64,000 bases of DNA from DASVXQ01 sp040414855 (GCA_040414855.1 JBEDUQ010000081.1:1-64000); one strand, 5' to 3'; shown: positions 16,465 through 25,219, counted from the stretch's first letter. Program-made: numbers and translations. The notes: a model not told the origin generated them from the sequence alone.

Positions 16465-17001
16465 ATGGCGCAGAAGCAGGACCCGTACGAAGGGCTGGGG
16501 GACTTCCCGTCCTTCACGGTGACCAGCAAGGACATCAGCGACGGCGGAACCATGCCGCAGGCGCAGCTCAGCGGCATCTTCGGCGCCGGTGGCGACGACG
16601 AGTCGCCGCACCTGTCCTGGTCGGGCTTCCCGCCGGAGACCCGCGGCTTCGTGGTCACCGTGTACGACCCCGACGCGCCGACCCCGTCGGGCTTCTGGCA
16701 CTGGGCGGTCTACGGCATCCCCGGCGACGTCACCGAGCTGTCCACCGGCGCCGGCTCGCCCGACGGCGGCAAGCTGCCCCCGGGCGCGGCCCATCTCCGC
16801 AACGACGCCGGCATCGCCCAGTTCCTCGGCTCCGCGCCGCCCCCGGGCCACGGCCCGCACCGCTATTTCTTCACCGTCCACGCGCTCGACACCGACGCCC
16901 TCGAGATGGTCGACGAGGGCTCGACGCCGACGCTGCTCTGGTTCGTGATGAGCGGCCACACGCTGGCGCGCGGCACGATCATGGTCAGCTACCAGCGCTG
17001 A
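16465..17001 (+). CDS. YbhB/YbcL (PEBP, Raf kinase inhibitor-like) family protein
   Basis: A 178-residue soluble phosphatidylethanolamine-binding-protein fold. Landmarks are FTVTSKDISDGGTMP at the beginning, the ligand-site motif VYDPDAPTPSGFWHWAVYGI, and GHGPHRYFFTVHAL, the bacterial form of GxHRY. The family binds small anions or phospholipid head groups; bacterial functions are unclear. The start ATG at 16465 follows AGGGAG by about eight bases. No signal peptide is seen. It converges with the F420-type oxidoreductase gene across a short hairpin spanning both stop codons. Confidence 0.93.
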   Translation: MAQKQDPYEGLGDFPSFTVTSKDISDGGTMPQAQLSGIFGAGGDDESPHLSWSGFPPETRGFVVTVYDPDAPTPSGFWHWAVYGIPGDVTELSTGAGSPDGGKLPPGAAHLRNDAGIAQFLGSAPPPGHGPHRYFFTVHALDTDALEMVDEGSTPTLLWFVMSGHTLARGTIMVSYQR

Positions 17002-17034
17002 GCAGCGGCGGCGTCGAGGCTGACCGGCTCAGCG
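16996..17034. terminator. Short bidirectional hairpin between convergent genes
   Basis: CGCTGAGC (16996-17003) and GCTCAGCG (17027-17034) are exact inverted repeats that span the stop codons of both convergent genes. The loop is 23 bases and there is no T-tract, so termination strength is uncertain. Confidence 0.3.
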
Positions 17035-17934
17035 GTCGAGCGGCACCAGTTCGAAATGGACCGTCCTGCCGAACTTGCGCCGGCCGGCGCGGTGTGAGAA
17101 CGGCACCACGATCCGATGGAGCAGGGGGTGCTTGCGGGCGATGAGGCGTCCGGCGTACCTGGACTCCTCGCCCTCCAGCCGCCTGGCGACCGCGTGGATC
17201 GCCGGGCCGGTCGGCCTGCCGCGCGCGGTGGACGGCGCGATCTCGACCTCGGGGTGGTTGCGGATCCGCACGCTCTTCCAGGCCTTCTCGAAGCTGCGGA
17301 TGTAGGCGCGGTCGCCGTCGACGGCGATGCTCAGCGGGGTGCCGACCGGCCGGCCGTCGCGGCGGTAGGTGGTCAGCAGCGCGGTCTTCTGGTGGACGAA
17401 CGGGGCCAGCTCCGGCGTGGTGGCCGTACCGACCTCGCCGACCACCCAGCGCAGCTCGCGCAGCCGCACCACCAGCGCGGCGCCGACCAGCACCGAGACC
17501 AGCCCGAGCGCCCACGGGTCCGCGGCATGGCCGCCGAGGTCGAGGTCCACGGCGTGGTTGACGGCGTGGATGCTGTTGCCGACCAGGAAGCCGGTGAGCG
17601 CCAGCGCGGGACCGTCCTTCCAGCCGAGCGCCAGCAGCAGGGTGGCACCGATGCCGATCTGGAACGCTCCCAGGTCGTGCAGGAAGTGCTCGGCGTTGGG
17701 GAACGCGACCGCCTCGGCGAAGGAGCCCGGCGAGGCCAGCGACCAGACCCCGGCGGCGAGGGTGAGCAGTCCGGCGACGCCGGTCACGGCGGCGACGAAC
17801 GCCCGGCCGCCGGGGTCGTCGGCCCGCGAAGCCCAGGCGGGCCGCTCCCGGTCCTCGGTGGCGCCCGCGCGCCGCGCCGGCGCCCGGGTCCCCGGGCCCT
17901 CCGCAGGCGCGAGCCTGTCAGCGTTGTGGTTCAC
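17029..17934 (-). CDS. Membrane domain fused to PPOX-class F420-dependent oxidoreductase
   Basis: A 301-residue two-part protein. Residues about 45-165 hold four hydrophobic helices (FVAAVTGVAGLLTLAAGVWS, LGAFQIGIGATLLLALGW, LALTGFLVGNSIHAVNHAVD and LGLVSVLVGAALVVRLREL), a DUF4345-like four-helix layout. Residues about 175-301 are a split-barrel flavin/F420-binding domain with FVHQKTALLTTYRRDGRPV and KAWKSVRIRNHPEVEIAPST, typical of the F420-dependent PPOX class. F420 reductases of this class reduce quinones, biliverdin or xenobiotics. The GTG start at 17934 has GGAGGA five bases upstream. The fusion would place the catalytic domain at the inner face of the membrane. Confidence 0.85.
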   Translation of the reverse strand: MNHNADRLAPAEGPGTRAPARRAGATEDRERPAWASRADDPGGRAFVAAVTGVAGLLTLAAGVWSLASPGSFAEAVAFPNAEHFLHDLGAFQIGIGATLLLALGWKDGPALALTGFLVGNSIHAVNHAVDLDLGGHAADPWALGLVSVLVGAALVVRLRELRWVVGEVGTATTPELAPFVHQKTALLTTYRRDGRPVGTPLSIAVDGDRAYIRSFEKAWKSVRIRNHPEVEIAPSTARGRPTGPAIHAVARRLEGEESRYAGRLIARKHPLLHRIVVPFSHRAGRRKFGRTVHFELVPLDR

Positions 17935-18045
17935 GGATGTCCTCCAGCTCTTCGGATGCGGCTGGTGTCCAGCCTTTCGCCCCTGATGACGGTGCCCGCC
18001 TCCAAGCTGTGACATCGGGCTCGTCGGAGCCGGGATGCTCGGCTC

Positions 18046-20361
18046 TCAGCGCTGCCGCCGGGAGGCGCGCTCGCTGGTGGTGGGCGCGGTCGGCCGGGTC
18101 GCGGGTGGGAGCGTCGGCGGCGTGGTGCGGCGCGACAGGCTCGACGGCCACCAGTTCCAGCGGCCGAGCAGGACCACGGTGGAGGGGACCAGCAGCGTGC
18201 GGACCAGGAAGGTGTCCAGCAGCACGCCCAGCGCGATCGCCGAGCCCAGCTCCTTGACCTGGTCGTTCGGCCCGGTCAGCCCGGCGACGCCGAAGGTGGC
18301 GGCGAGGATCAGCCCGGCCGATGTGACCGGCGTGCCGGTCGCGTGGACCGCGCGCGCGACGGCCTGCCGCAGCGGCGCGTGCCAGGCCTCCTCGCGGATC
18401 CGGCTCATGACCAGGATGTTGTAGTCCTCCCCCAGCGCCATCAGGAAGACGAACAGCAGGAACGGCAGCACGAAGTCGACGCCGGGGTCGCCGACGATGT
18501 GAATGAACAGCAGCACCGCCAGGCCGAGCGCGGCCAGGTAGCTGAAGCCGACGCTGATCACCAGGTAGACGGGCGCGACCACGCTCCGGAGCAGAATGCC
18601 GAGCAGCAGGCCGATCAGCACCAGCACCACCGGCACGATATGTCTGAGGTCGCTCTGGGAGACGGTGCTGACGTCGTAGGAGGTCGGCGCCAGGCCGGTC
18701 ACGCCGTTGGCGGTGGCGCCGACGTTCCCCGCCACCGCGCTGACCGCGTCGCGCACGGCGGGGACCGCGTCGAGCGCCGGCTTGCTGGACGGGTCGCCGG
18801 CGGCCAGGGTCGTGTAGAACTGCACGGTGGTGCCGTCCGGGCTCACGAACTGCGCGGTCGACCGGTAGGTCTGATACTCCTGCGGCGGCACCGCGCTGGT
18901 GGTCGGCGTCGGCGGCAGGTTCCCCGGCGGTCCGAGCTGCTTGTACAGCGACGACAGCGTCTGCGCCGAGATCGCCGTCCCGTTGGGGTCGATCATGCCG
19001 TTGACCGAGCTGAACACCGGCTTGGCCGCGAGCTGCTGCTCGGCCGACTGCACCACGGTGGTGTCGTCCCAGACCGAGCGGGGGAACCGCATCAGCACCA
19101 CGGTCGGGTTGGCGACGGCGGCGGTGTAGTGCTGGTCAAGCGCCTGGGTGCCCTCGGCGGAGTCGCTGCCCGCCGGTCCGGTGGTGGTGCCGCCGAAGCC
19201 GCTCGACTGGTAGCCGGTGGCGGCGAAGGCGAGCCCGCCGAAGATCACCACCCCGGCGACCAGCGTCGCGGTCGGCCGGCTGACCACCGACTCGGCGATC
19301 CGCACCCAGACACCCTCGCGCGCCTCGGCCGGCACCCCGCGCGGCCAGAACACCGCCGCGCCGAACACCGCGAGCAGCGCCGGCAGCAGGGTCAGCGCCG
19401 CCAGCAGCATGATCGCGATGCCGATCGCGAGCGCCGGCCCCAGCCCCGAGTAGAGCCCGAACGAGGCCAGCAGCAGTGTCAGCAGCGCAACGATCACCGT
19501 GCCGCCCGAGAAGGTGATCGACTCCCCCACCCGCCTGGCCGCGAGCTCGATCGCCTGGTGCATGCTGGCGCCACGGCCCATCTCCTCGCGCACCCGCAGG
19601 ATCAGGAACAGCCCGTAGTCCGTCCCGGCGCCGAGCACCAGCACCGTGAGCATGATCTGGGTCACGCTCGACACCTTGAGCCCGGCGGAGGCGGCCTCGG
19701 CGACCACGCGCTCGGCGATCTGGAGCGAGAGCACGGCCGGGACCAGCGTGACCAGCGGCGCCAGCGCGGTCCGGTAGACCAGTACCAGCATCACCAGGAT
19801 CACCAGGTTCGAGAAGATCTCGGTGCGGCGCTCGGCGCTGGCCTGGGCGCTCTGGTTGTCGACCGCGCTCGGCAGCGTCCCGGTGAAATGGACGGTGAGG
19901 CCGGCGGGCAGCCCGGCCGTGGCGGCGGTCGCCCGCATCGCGTCCACCGTCGGCTTCGCGTCGGAGCTGGAAGGCTGCACGTCGACGATCAGCAGCGCCT
20001 TGGTCGCGCGGCCGTCGGGCGACGGCCCCTGGTCGTGGACCGAGACGACGTGGTCCAGCGTGGCCAGCCTGGACTCCAGCGAGCTGATCGCCGAGCTGTC
20101 GGCCGATGTCAGGCTCCCGGAGCTGGTGGTCGCCACCATGTTCGCGCTGGAGTCTGAGGGAGGCAGGAACGGCGAGGCCAGCGTTGCCGCCTGCTGGCTC
20201 GGAGCGCTCGACGGCAGGAACGAGCTGTTGTCGCTGTTGACGACGCTCGAGAGCGACGCGAAGAGCCCGATGGTGAGGATCGCGGCGACGATCCACAGCG
20301 CGATCACCAGGTAGCGGAACCGGATCATCGTCCGGGCCAGCCCGGCCATGAAGCCTTCCAC
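18046..20361 (-). CDS. MMPL/RND-family membrane transporter (MmpL-like)
   Basis: A 771-residue exporter with the duplicated RND layout: helix 1 (FRYLVIALWIVAAILTIGLF), a large extracytoplasmic loop (about 40-190), five helices, a second helix-loop unit (about 360-545), then five more helices. Conserved charged motifs are GAGTDYGLFLILRVREEMG in the first half and LGEDYNILVMSRIREE in the second, matching the proton-relay Asp-Tyr pairs of MmpL proteins. The N-terminal start is a GTG at 20361, or an ATG at 20349 with GGAAGG four bases upstream. The cytoplasmic C-terminus is short and Arg/Pro-rich. Likely substrates are lipids or hydrophobic compounds. No adjacent regulator is seen for this copy. 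A second MmpL lies at 36293-38521. Confidence 0.93.
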   Translation of the reverse strand: MEGFMAGLARTMIRFRYLVIALWIVAAILTIGLFASLSSVVNSDNSSFLPSSAPSQQAATLASPFLPPSDSSANMVATTSSGSLTSADSSAISSLESRLATLDHVVSVHDQGPSPDGRATKALLIVDVQPSSSDAKPTVDAMRATAATAGLPAGLTVHFTGTLPSAVDNQSAQASAERRTEIFSNLVILVMLVLVYRTALAPLVTLVPAVLSLQIAERVVAEAASAGLKVSSVTQIMLTVLVLGAGTDYGLFLILRVREEMGRGASMHQAIELAARRVGESITFSGGTVIVALLTLLLASFGLYSGLGPALAIGIAIMLLAALTLLPALLAVFGAAVFWPRGVPAEAREGVWVRIAESVVSRPTATLVAGVVIFGGLAFAATGYQSSGFGGTTTGPAGSDSAEGTQALDQHYTAAVANPTVVLMRFPRSVWDDTTVVQSAEQQLAAKPVFSSVNGMIDPNGTAISAQTLSSLYKQLGPPGNLPPTPTTSAVPPQEYQTYRSTAQFVSPDGTTVQFYTTLAAGDPSSKPALDAVPAVRDAVSAVAGNVGATANGVTGLAPTSYDVSTVSQSDLRHIVPVVLVLIGLLLGILLRSVVAPVYLVISVGFSYLAALGLAVLLFIHIVGDPGVDFVLPFLLFVFLMALGEDYNILVMSRIREEAWHAPLRQAVARAVHATGTPVTSAGLILAATFGVAGLTGPNDQVKELGSAIALGVLLDTFLVRTLLVPSTVVLLGRWNWWPSSLSRRTTPPTLPPATRPTAPTTSERASRRQR

Positions 20362-20390
20362 CCGCGACCCCCCTCGTACGCGCTTGGAGC

Positions 20391-20417
20391 GTTGCGTGCG
20401 TTGCGTGCGTCGCGCGG
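20391..20417. repeat. 9-bp tandem repeat in an intergenic region
   Basis: GTTGCGTGC occurs at 20391-20399 and again at 20400-20408, followed by a diverged third unit. It lies about 30 bases upstream of the MmpL start in a 254-bp gap between divergent genes (20362-20615). In the rest of that gap I see only a TAGGGT box at 20542 that might serve the small gene at 20616. Confidence 0.6.
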
Positions 20418-20615
20418 CGGAGATCGCCCGGCGGTGGCAGACCCCGGGATGGTAACTGGCGATGCCTGGTGCTTCCAGTATGCTGCGGCGCCCTGACCAG
20501 CGGGTTTGCCGGCTTTACCTCGGCTTGACCGGGGCTCCCGCTAGGGTTGTGGCGGCCCTGGACGGGTACCTCGACGACAGCCGGACCAGCAGCCGAGGGA
20601 AAGGGACGGTGGCGA

Positions 20616-20783
20616 ATGCCATCCTTCAAAGATCGACTCACGGAGCTCGCCCGCAGCCCCAAGGGACGGGAGCTGGCCGAGCGGGCCAAGCAACAGCTCC
20701 AGAAGCCGGAGAACCGCAAGCGACTCGACCAGCTCAGAGAGCGCATCCAGGGATCGGGCAAACGCCGCGACCCCGGCCACTGA
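20616..20783 (+). CDS. Small basic hypothetical protein
   Basis: A 55-residue, highly charged, helix-forming protein: MPSFKDRLTELARSPKGREL, then a heptad-like stretch rich in K, R, E and Q, ending in GSGKRRDPGH. The ATG at 20616 is preceded by AAGGGA. No membrane segment or known motif is present. Similar short Lys/Arg-rich proteins occur in actinobacterial genomes without an assigned function. It is convergent with the VOC gene, ten bases away. Coding potential is supported by the ribosome site and codon bias, not by a recognised family. Confidence 0.6.
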   Translation: MPSFKDRLTELARSPKGRELAERAKQQLQKPENRKRLDQLRERIQGSGKRRDPGH

Positions 20784-20793
20784 TCTCAGGCGG

Positions 20794-21261
20794 TCACAGG
20801 CGCAGTGGCTTGACCGGGGCCGCGATCAGGGACGGGTCGCTGCGCCAGTCCACGCCGGGCATGTCCACGTACAGCTCGATCTCGTTGCCGTCGGGATCGG
20901 CGATGTAGAGGCTGTGGGTGACCGTGTGGTCACTCGCGCCGAGCACGGTGGCGCCCGCCTTCTGGAGCGCCGCGAGCGCCTCTCGCAGCTCGTCGTCGCT
21001 CTCGCCGACCTTGAGACCGAAGTGGTACAGGCCGACGTGCCTGCCCTGGGGCTGGGCGGCGGCGTCCTCCCCGACCTCGATGAGCAGCAGCTCGTGGTGG
21101 GTGCGTCCGGACGGTGAGGAGAACATCGCGATCGGCATGCGCGCGCCGTCGGACGGGTCGGGAAGGATCTGCCGCCAGCCGAGCACCTCGCGATAGAACC
21201 TCGACGAGCGCTCCGCGTCCCGCACGTACAGGACGATGTGGCCGAGCTCCTTGACCTCCAT
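20794..21261 (-). CDS. VOC-superfamily (glyoxalase/extradiol dioxygenase-like) protein
   Basis: A 155-residue protein with two beta-alpha-beta-beta-beta modules. Metal-ligand positions are His8 in LGHIVLYVRD, His in LYHFGLKV of the second module, and Glu in PDGNEIELYVD, giving the His-His-Glu set of type I extradiol dioxygenases and glyoxalases. HSLYIADPDGNEIEL is typical of catechol 2,3-dioxygenase-like members. The ATG at 21261 has GAGGAGG upstream. The substrate is unknown; there are no aromatic-degradation genes beside it. It is 62 bases downstream of a response regulator on the same strand. Confidence 0.9.
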   Translation of the reverse strand: MEVKELGHIVLYVRDAERSSRFYREVLGWRQILPDPSDGARMPIAMFSSPSGRTHHELLLIEVGEDAAAQPQGRHVGLYHFGLKVGESDDELREALAALQKAGATVLGASDHTVTHSLYIADPDGNEIELYVDMPGVDWRSDPSLIAAPVKPLRL

Positions 21262-21323
21262 GCGAACCTCCTCGCCGCTCGGGGCCGGGGTGCCCGGGGC
21301 CCTGGCGCCGGCCGCGCCGCCGC

Positions 21324-21962
21324 TCAGCTGAGCATGCGGCGCTTGTAGGCCTCGCCGACCGCGCCGGCGCGGTCGCGGACCCCGAGCTTGTCGTAGATGT
21401 GCAGCAGGTGGGTCTTGATGGTCGCCTCGCTGACGAACAGCTTGGCGGCGGCCTCGCGGTTGGTGGCGCCGTCGGCGATCAGCCGCAGCACGTCCAGCTC
21501 GCGCTTGCTCAGCGACTCCTGGGCGGGCCGCCGGACCTGGCCCATCAGCCGGCTGGCCACCGCCGGCGACAGCACCGACTCGCCCCGGTGGGCGGCGTGG
21601 ACCGCGCGCACCAGCTCCTCGCGAGGCGCGTCCTTCAGCAGGTACCCGGTCGCGCCCGCCTCGATCGCCGGCAGCACGTCCTTGTCGGTGTCGAAGGTCG
21701 TCAGCACCAGCACCCGGACCGACGGGGCGGTGCGGTGCAGGCGGTCGATCGCCTCGACCCCGCCCATCTCCGGCATGCGCAGGTCCATCAGTACCACGTC
21801 GACGCCGACCCGCTCGACCATGGCCAGCGCCTCGACGCCGTTGCCGGCCTCGCCGACCACCTCGAAGTCCGGGTCGCCGGTGAACGCGCCGCGCAGCCCG
21901 TCGCGGACGATCGGGTGGTCGTCGACGATCAGCAGCCGGATCGGCCGGCTCGCGGCGCTCAC
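21324..21962 (-). CDS. NarL-type response regulator (LuxR HTH)
   Basis: A 212-residue regulator. The receiver has IVDDHPIVRDGL, phosphoacceptor Asp60 in VVLMDLRMPEMGG, LTTFDTDKDV and LLKDAPREELV. The LuxR helix-turn-helix (about 145-205) has LSKRELDVLRLIADGATNRE and VSEATIKTHLLHIYDKLGV. Its GTG start overlaps the TGA of the kinase gene (GTGA), so the kinase, response regulator and upstream ABC transporter form one four-gene operon. It probably controls that transporter in response to the ligand sensed by the kinase. Confidence 0.95.
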   Translation of the reverse strand: MSAASRPIRLLIVDDHPIVRDGLRGAFTGDPDFEVVGEAGNGVEALAMVERVGVDVVLMDLRMPEMGGVEAIDRLHRTAPSVRVLVLTTFDTDKDVLPAIEAGATGYLLKDAPREELVRAVHAAHRGESVLSPAVASRLMGQVRRPAQESLSKRELDVLRLIADGATNREAAAKLFVSEATIKTHLLHIYDKLGVRDRAGAVGEAYKRRMLS

Positions 21963-23362
21963 CGTGAGCCCTCCGCGGGGATCGCGGGGACGCTGGCGTT
22001 GATGGCGGTGCCCTCGCCGGGCGCGCTCTCGATCTCGAGCTTGCCGGCGATCCGCCGCAGGCGCTGCGCCATCCCGTTCAGGCCGAACCCGTGGCCGTCG
22101 CCGGCCCCGTCGCCTCCGGGCCCGCCGGCGTTGCCGTTGCCGCCCGCGGGCGCGGGCGTGAAGCCGACGCCGTCATCGCGAACGTCCAGCAGCACCTCCG
22201 TGTCCATGTACGAGAGCGTGAGCCCGACCTTGGAGGCCATGGCGTGCTTGCCGACGTTGGTGAGCGCCTCCTGCGCGACCCGGAACAGGGTCGCCTCCAC
22301 CTCGGCGAGCATCGGCTTGGGCTCGCCGGTGGTCTCGAAGCTGAGCGGCACCGACGAGGTCCGCGACCAGCGCTCGGCCATCTCGGCGATGGCGTCGGGG
22401 AGCTTCGCGTCCTCGAGCGGCACCGGCTGCAGCGCCTGCACCGACCGCCTCGCCTCGGTGAGGCTGTCCCTGGCCAGCGTGCGCGCCAGCTCGACGTGGC
22501 GCTCGAGCTGGTCCGGTTGCTCGCGGACGCGTTCGGCGGCTTCGAGCTGGGTGATGATCCCGGCCAGCCCCTGCGCGAGTGTGTCGTGGATCTCACGCGC
22601 CATCCGCTGCCGTTCGTCGAGCACCCCGGCCTCGCGCGCCTGGGTCAGCAGCTGGGCGTGCAGCCCCGCGTTCTCCTGGAGCGCGGCCTCGAGCTCGGCG
22701 ACCAGCTTCTGGCGCTCCTGATGCTCCCTGGAGATCTTCGTGCCGATGAAGCTGAAGAAGCCGGTCAGGCTCGTCTGAAGGAGGATCAGGAAGATCCAGA
22801 GCGCCCAGGCCTCGACGGTCGGCTCAGGAAAGCCGCCCGAGGCGGTGTAGACCGTCAGCGAGGTGAGCGCCACGATCCCGAAGGCCGCCACGGTCGGGAG
22901 CAACCAGAACGGCTGGACGAAGCCCACGATCGTGAAGAGGATGAAGAAGAACGAGCGGTGCTGGAGGACGGCGGCGAAGGCCAGCAACCCGACCATGTAG
23001 GCCAGCATGGCGGCGGGGCGGGCGCGCCAGGCCGGCGAGCGCAGGCTGAAGGTCAGCAGCACCCAGACCGCGGCGGCCGCCGCGATCCCGATCGTGCCGG
23101 CGCGGTACGCCCAGGTCTGGGCCACCTGGAGGAGGGTCAGGGCCGACGAGCCGGCCAGCGTGATGTAGGGCGCCGCCTCGAAGATCCACTCGAACCGCCG
23201 CTCCCACCTGCCGGCCCAGGGCCCGATCCGCTCAGCCGTCTCCGGCCGCTTCCATCTGCCGGCCTCGGCCCCGATCCCCTCAGCCATCTCGTGCCGCTCC
23301 CATCCGCCACGTCGGCTCTCGCCCGATCCCAGCGGGCGCGGCCGCGCGCCCGCATGGATCAT
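21959..23362 (-). CDS. Membrane sensor histidine kinase, HisKA_3 class, with tandem-repeat N-terminus
   Basis: A kinase of about 467 residues. The cytoplasmic N-terminus (to about residue 65) holds imperfect 16-residue repeats with core AEGIGAEAGRWKRP / AERIGPWAGRWERR. About six membrane helices follow (residues 70-215). A coiled linker (ISREHQERQKLVAELEAALQ) precedes the HisKA_3 motif RMAREIHDTLAQGLAGIITQ with the phosphoacceptor His, then a HATPase domain with EALTNVGKHA and DDGVGFTP. Between these ATPase boxes lies a glycine-rich insert (GGNGNAGGPGGDGAGDGHG). The ATG at 23362 overlaps the permease stop (TGATG); an internal ATG at 23287 after GGAG is an alternative start that would exclude part of the repeat. 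It is coupled to the response regulator at 21324-21962. Confidence 0.92.
   Translation of the reverse strand: MIHAGARPRPLGSGESRRGGWERHEMAEGIGAEAGRWKRPETAERIGPWAGRWERRFEWIFEAAPYITLAGSSALTLLQVAQTWAYRAGTIGIAAAAAVWVLLTFSLRSPAWRARPAAMLAYMVGLLAFAAVLQHRSFFFILFTIVGFVQPFWLLPTVAAFGIVALTSLTVYTASGGFPEPTVEAWALWIFLILLQTSLTGFFSFIGTKISREHQERQKLVAELEAALQENAGLHAQLLTQAREAGVLDERQRMAREIHDTLAQGLAGIITQLEAAERVREQPDQLERHVELARTLARDSLTEARRSVQALQPVPLEDAKLPDAIAEMAERWSRTSSVPLSFETTGEPKPMLAEVEATLFRVAQEALTNVGKHAMASKVGLTLSYMDTEVLLDVRDDGVGFTPAPAGGNGNAGGPGGDGAGDGHGFGLNGMAQRLRRIAGKLEIESAPGEGTAINASVPAIPAEGSR
23199..23312. repeat. 48-bp tandem repeat within kinase N-terminus, 2.4 copies
   Basis: Units at 23199-23246 and 23247-23294 are imperfect copies, and the first bases of a third unit continue to about 23312. 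The 48-bp period equals 16 codons, so the repeat is read in frame as a 16-residue repeat ending GRW(E/K)R. Differences between the units are mostly at third positions plus a few residue changes. Confidence 0.85.
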
Positions 23363-24108
23363 CACTCCCACCTGAAGAGCCTGGCGGCGGCCAGGCCGGC
23401 CACGACCGTCACCGCCGCCATCACCGCCAAGTGCAGCCCCGATGGCCAGGCGCCATTCGTGGCGTCCTGCAATGACTGCACAGTAGCGCCAAGTGGGGTG
23501 AAGTCGCCGATACGGCGCAGCACGTCGGGCATGACCTCGCGTGGCACGTAGAGTCCGGCAAAGAACACCATGGGGAAGAACAGCACCGAGCCGAGCCCGG
23601 AGGCGGCGCGGCCGGTCGGCGCGACCGCCGCGAGCACGAGGCCGATCGCGAACACCGAGGCGGAGCCGAGCACCAGCGCCAGCAGGAAGCCGACGACCTG
23701 CTTCGGCATCGGGACCCCGAAGGCCAGGGCGCCGACCGCGATCACCAGGATCATGGTGAGCAGCGCGGTGGTCACGCTGGTCACCATCTGCGCCAGCAGC
23801 AGCCGCCCCGGCGGCAGCGGCGTGGTCGCCAGCCGCCGCAGGACGCCCCGCTCGCGGTAGGTCGCCAGGACGGTCGGGACCAGGCTCAGCGCCAGCATCG
23901 CCAGCACGAAGGCCATCACGATCGGGACGTAGACGTCGATCACGCGCAGGCCGCCGAGGTCCTTGCTGGGCTCGCGGAAGCCGGGGATGCTCCCCAGTAT
24001 CGCCAGCAGCAGCGGTGGGAACAGCACGCCGAAGAACAGGGCGGTCGGGTCGCGGAGGAACAGCCTCGCCTCCATGGCGACGAGTTTCGAAAGTCCGTTC
24101 GACTTCAC
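23362..24108 (-). CDS. ABC-2 type transporter permease (DrrB/YhgE-like)
   Basis: A 248-residue membrane protein of the ABC-2 class with six helices: PTALFFGVLFPPLLLAILG, VPIVMAFVLAMLALSLVPTV, LLTMILVIAVGALAFG, VVGFLLALVLGSASVFAIGL, GLGSVLFFPMVFFAGLYVP and a last one at AAVTVVAGLAAARLF. The cytoplasmic loop YRERGVLRRLATTPLPPGRL and the VPREVMPDVLRRIGDFTPLG segment are typical of the DrrB-like clade. The GTG start at 24108 has AGGAG upstream. It partners the ATPase at 24188-25093 and is followed in coupled fashion by the sensor kinase. Confidence 0.93.
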   Translation of the reverse strand: MKSNGLSKLVAMEARLFLRDPTALFFGVLFPPLLLAILGSIPGFREPSKDLGGLRVIDVYVPIVMAFVLAMLALSLVPTVLATYRERGVLRRLATTPLPPGRLLLAQMVTSVTTALLTMILVIAVGALAFGVPMPKQVVGFLLALVLGSASVFAIGLVLAAVAPTGRAASGLGSVLFFPMVFFAGLYVPREVMPDVLRRIGDFTPLGATVQSLQDATNGAWPSGLHLAVMAAVTVVAGLAAARLFRWE

Positions 24109-24187
24109 TGCGATCTCCTAGCGGGTCGCGGGGTGGTCTCGGTGGGTTGTCGCGGTTGTGAGTCGCGGCCGGGGCCTATTCGAGGGG

Positions 24188-25093
24188 CTATTCGAGGTCC
24201 CGGCCGGTGAGGGCGACGAAGGCGTCGTCGAGGCTGGCCTGCTCCAGGCGCAGGTCGGCGGCGACGACCTGGTTGCGCGCCAGCAGCGAGGTGACCGCCT
24301 GGAGCAGGTCGCCGGTCCCGGTCACCACGAGGTGGGAGCCGGCCCTGCTGACGTCGGTGACCCCGGGCAGCGCGGCGAGCTCCTCGTCGGCCAGCGGCTT
24401 CGACGGCCGGAAGCGGATGCGCTGGCCGCTGCCGGCCCGCGAGACCAGGCCGGCGGGGGTGTCGATCGCGACCAGCCGGCCGGCGTCGATCACCGCGAGC
24501 CGGTCGCAGAGCCGCTCGGCCTCTTCCATCAGGTGGGTGACCAGCAGGATCGTGACGCCCCGGTCCCTGATCTCCTCGATCAGCTGCCAGGTGTCGCGCC
24601 TCGCGTGCGGGTCGAGCCCGGTGGTGAGCTCGTCGAGGACCGCGATCTCGGGGTTGCCGACCAGGGCGAGCGCGATCGAGAGCCGCTGCTTCTGGCCGCC
24701 GGAGAGTTTCCCGAAGCGGCTGTCACGCTTTCCCTCCAGGCCGAGGTCGGCGAGCAGCGCCTCCCAGTCGGCGGGGTGCTCGTAGAGGGAGGCGTAGAGG
24801 TCGAGCGCCTCCCAGACCTTCATCCGCTCGGGGAGCTGGCTCTCCTGGAGCTGCGCGCCGACCCGCTGCCGCAGCCGGGCGCGGTCCCGGACCGGGTTCA
24901 TGCCGAGCACCGACACGGTGCCCGAGTCGGCGGTCCGGAGGCCCTCGATGATCTCAACGGTGGTGGTCTTGCCGGCGCCGTTGGGACCGAGGATCCCGAA
25001 GATCTCGCCGCGCTCGACGCTGAACGACAGGCCGTCGACGGCGAGCTTGTCGCCATATCGCTTGGTCAGTTGGTCGACTTCGATGACCGGCAC
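24188..25093 (-). CDS. ABC transporter ATP-binding protein (DrrA/CcmA-like)
   Basis: A 301-residue ATPase. Walker A is GPNGAGKTT (about residues 38-46), the signature is LSGGQKQRLSIAL, and the Walker B region reads IAVLDELTTGLDPHARR, with the DEL variant seen in this clade. Switch His is in LLVTHLMEEAERL. The C-terminal extension (about 215-301) is the DUF4162-type domain of drug-exporting ABC-2 ATPases. The GTG start at 25093 is preceded by GAGGAGG. It is the first gene of the operon ATPase-permease-kinase-response regulator. Confidence 0.95.
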   Translation of the reverse strand: MPVIEVDQLTKRYGDKLAVDGLSFSVERGEIFGILGPNGAGKTTTVEIIEGLRTADSGTVSVLGMNPVRDRARLRQRVGAQLQESQLPERMKVWEALDLYASLYEHPADWEALLADLGLEGKRDSRFGKLSGGQKQRLSIALALVGNPEIAVLDELTTGLDPHARRDTWQLIEEIRDRGVTILLVTHLMEEAERLCDRLAVIDAGRLVAIDTPAGLVSRAGSGQRIRFRPSKPLADEELAALPGVTDVSRAGSHLVVTGTGDLLQAVTSLLARNQVVAADLRLEQASLDDAFVALTGRDLE

Positions 25094-25219
25094 GCTGCTG
25101 CCTCCTCGATCACGTGGTGGATGCGTGATCAGGATGCGTCAGCGCAGGTCAGCGGCGGATCGACGGTTCGGCTGCGAGTCGGGCCCCGTTCGGCGGACTC
25201 CGCGGCTCGGCCGTTCGGG

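Noticed and set aside
18343..20157. A 604-codon plus-strand frame opposite the MmpL gene
   Set aside because: Its product is rich in repeats of R, H, D and Q with no domain, and the opposite strand encodes a full MmpL protein.
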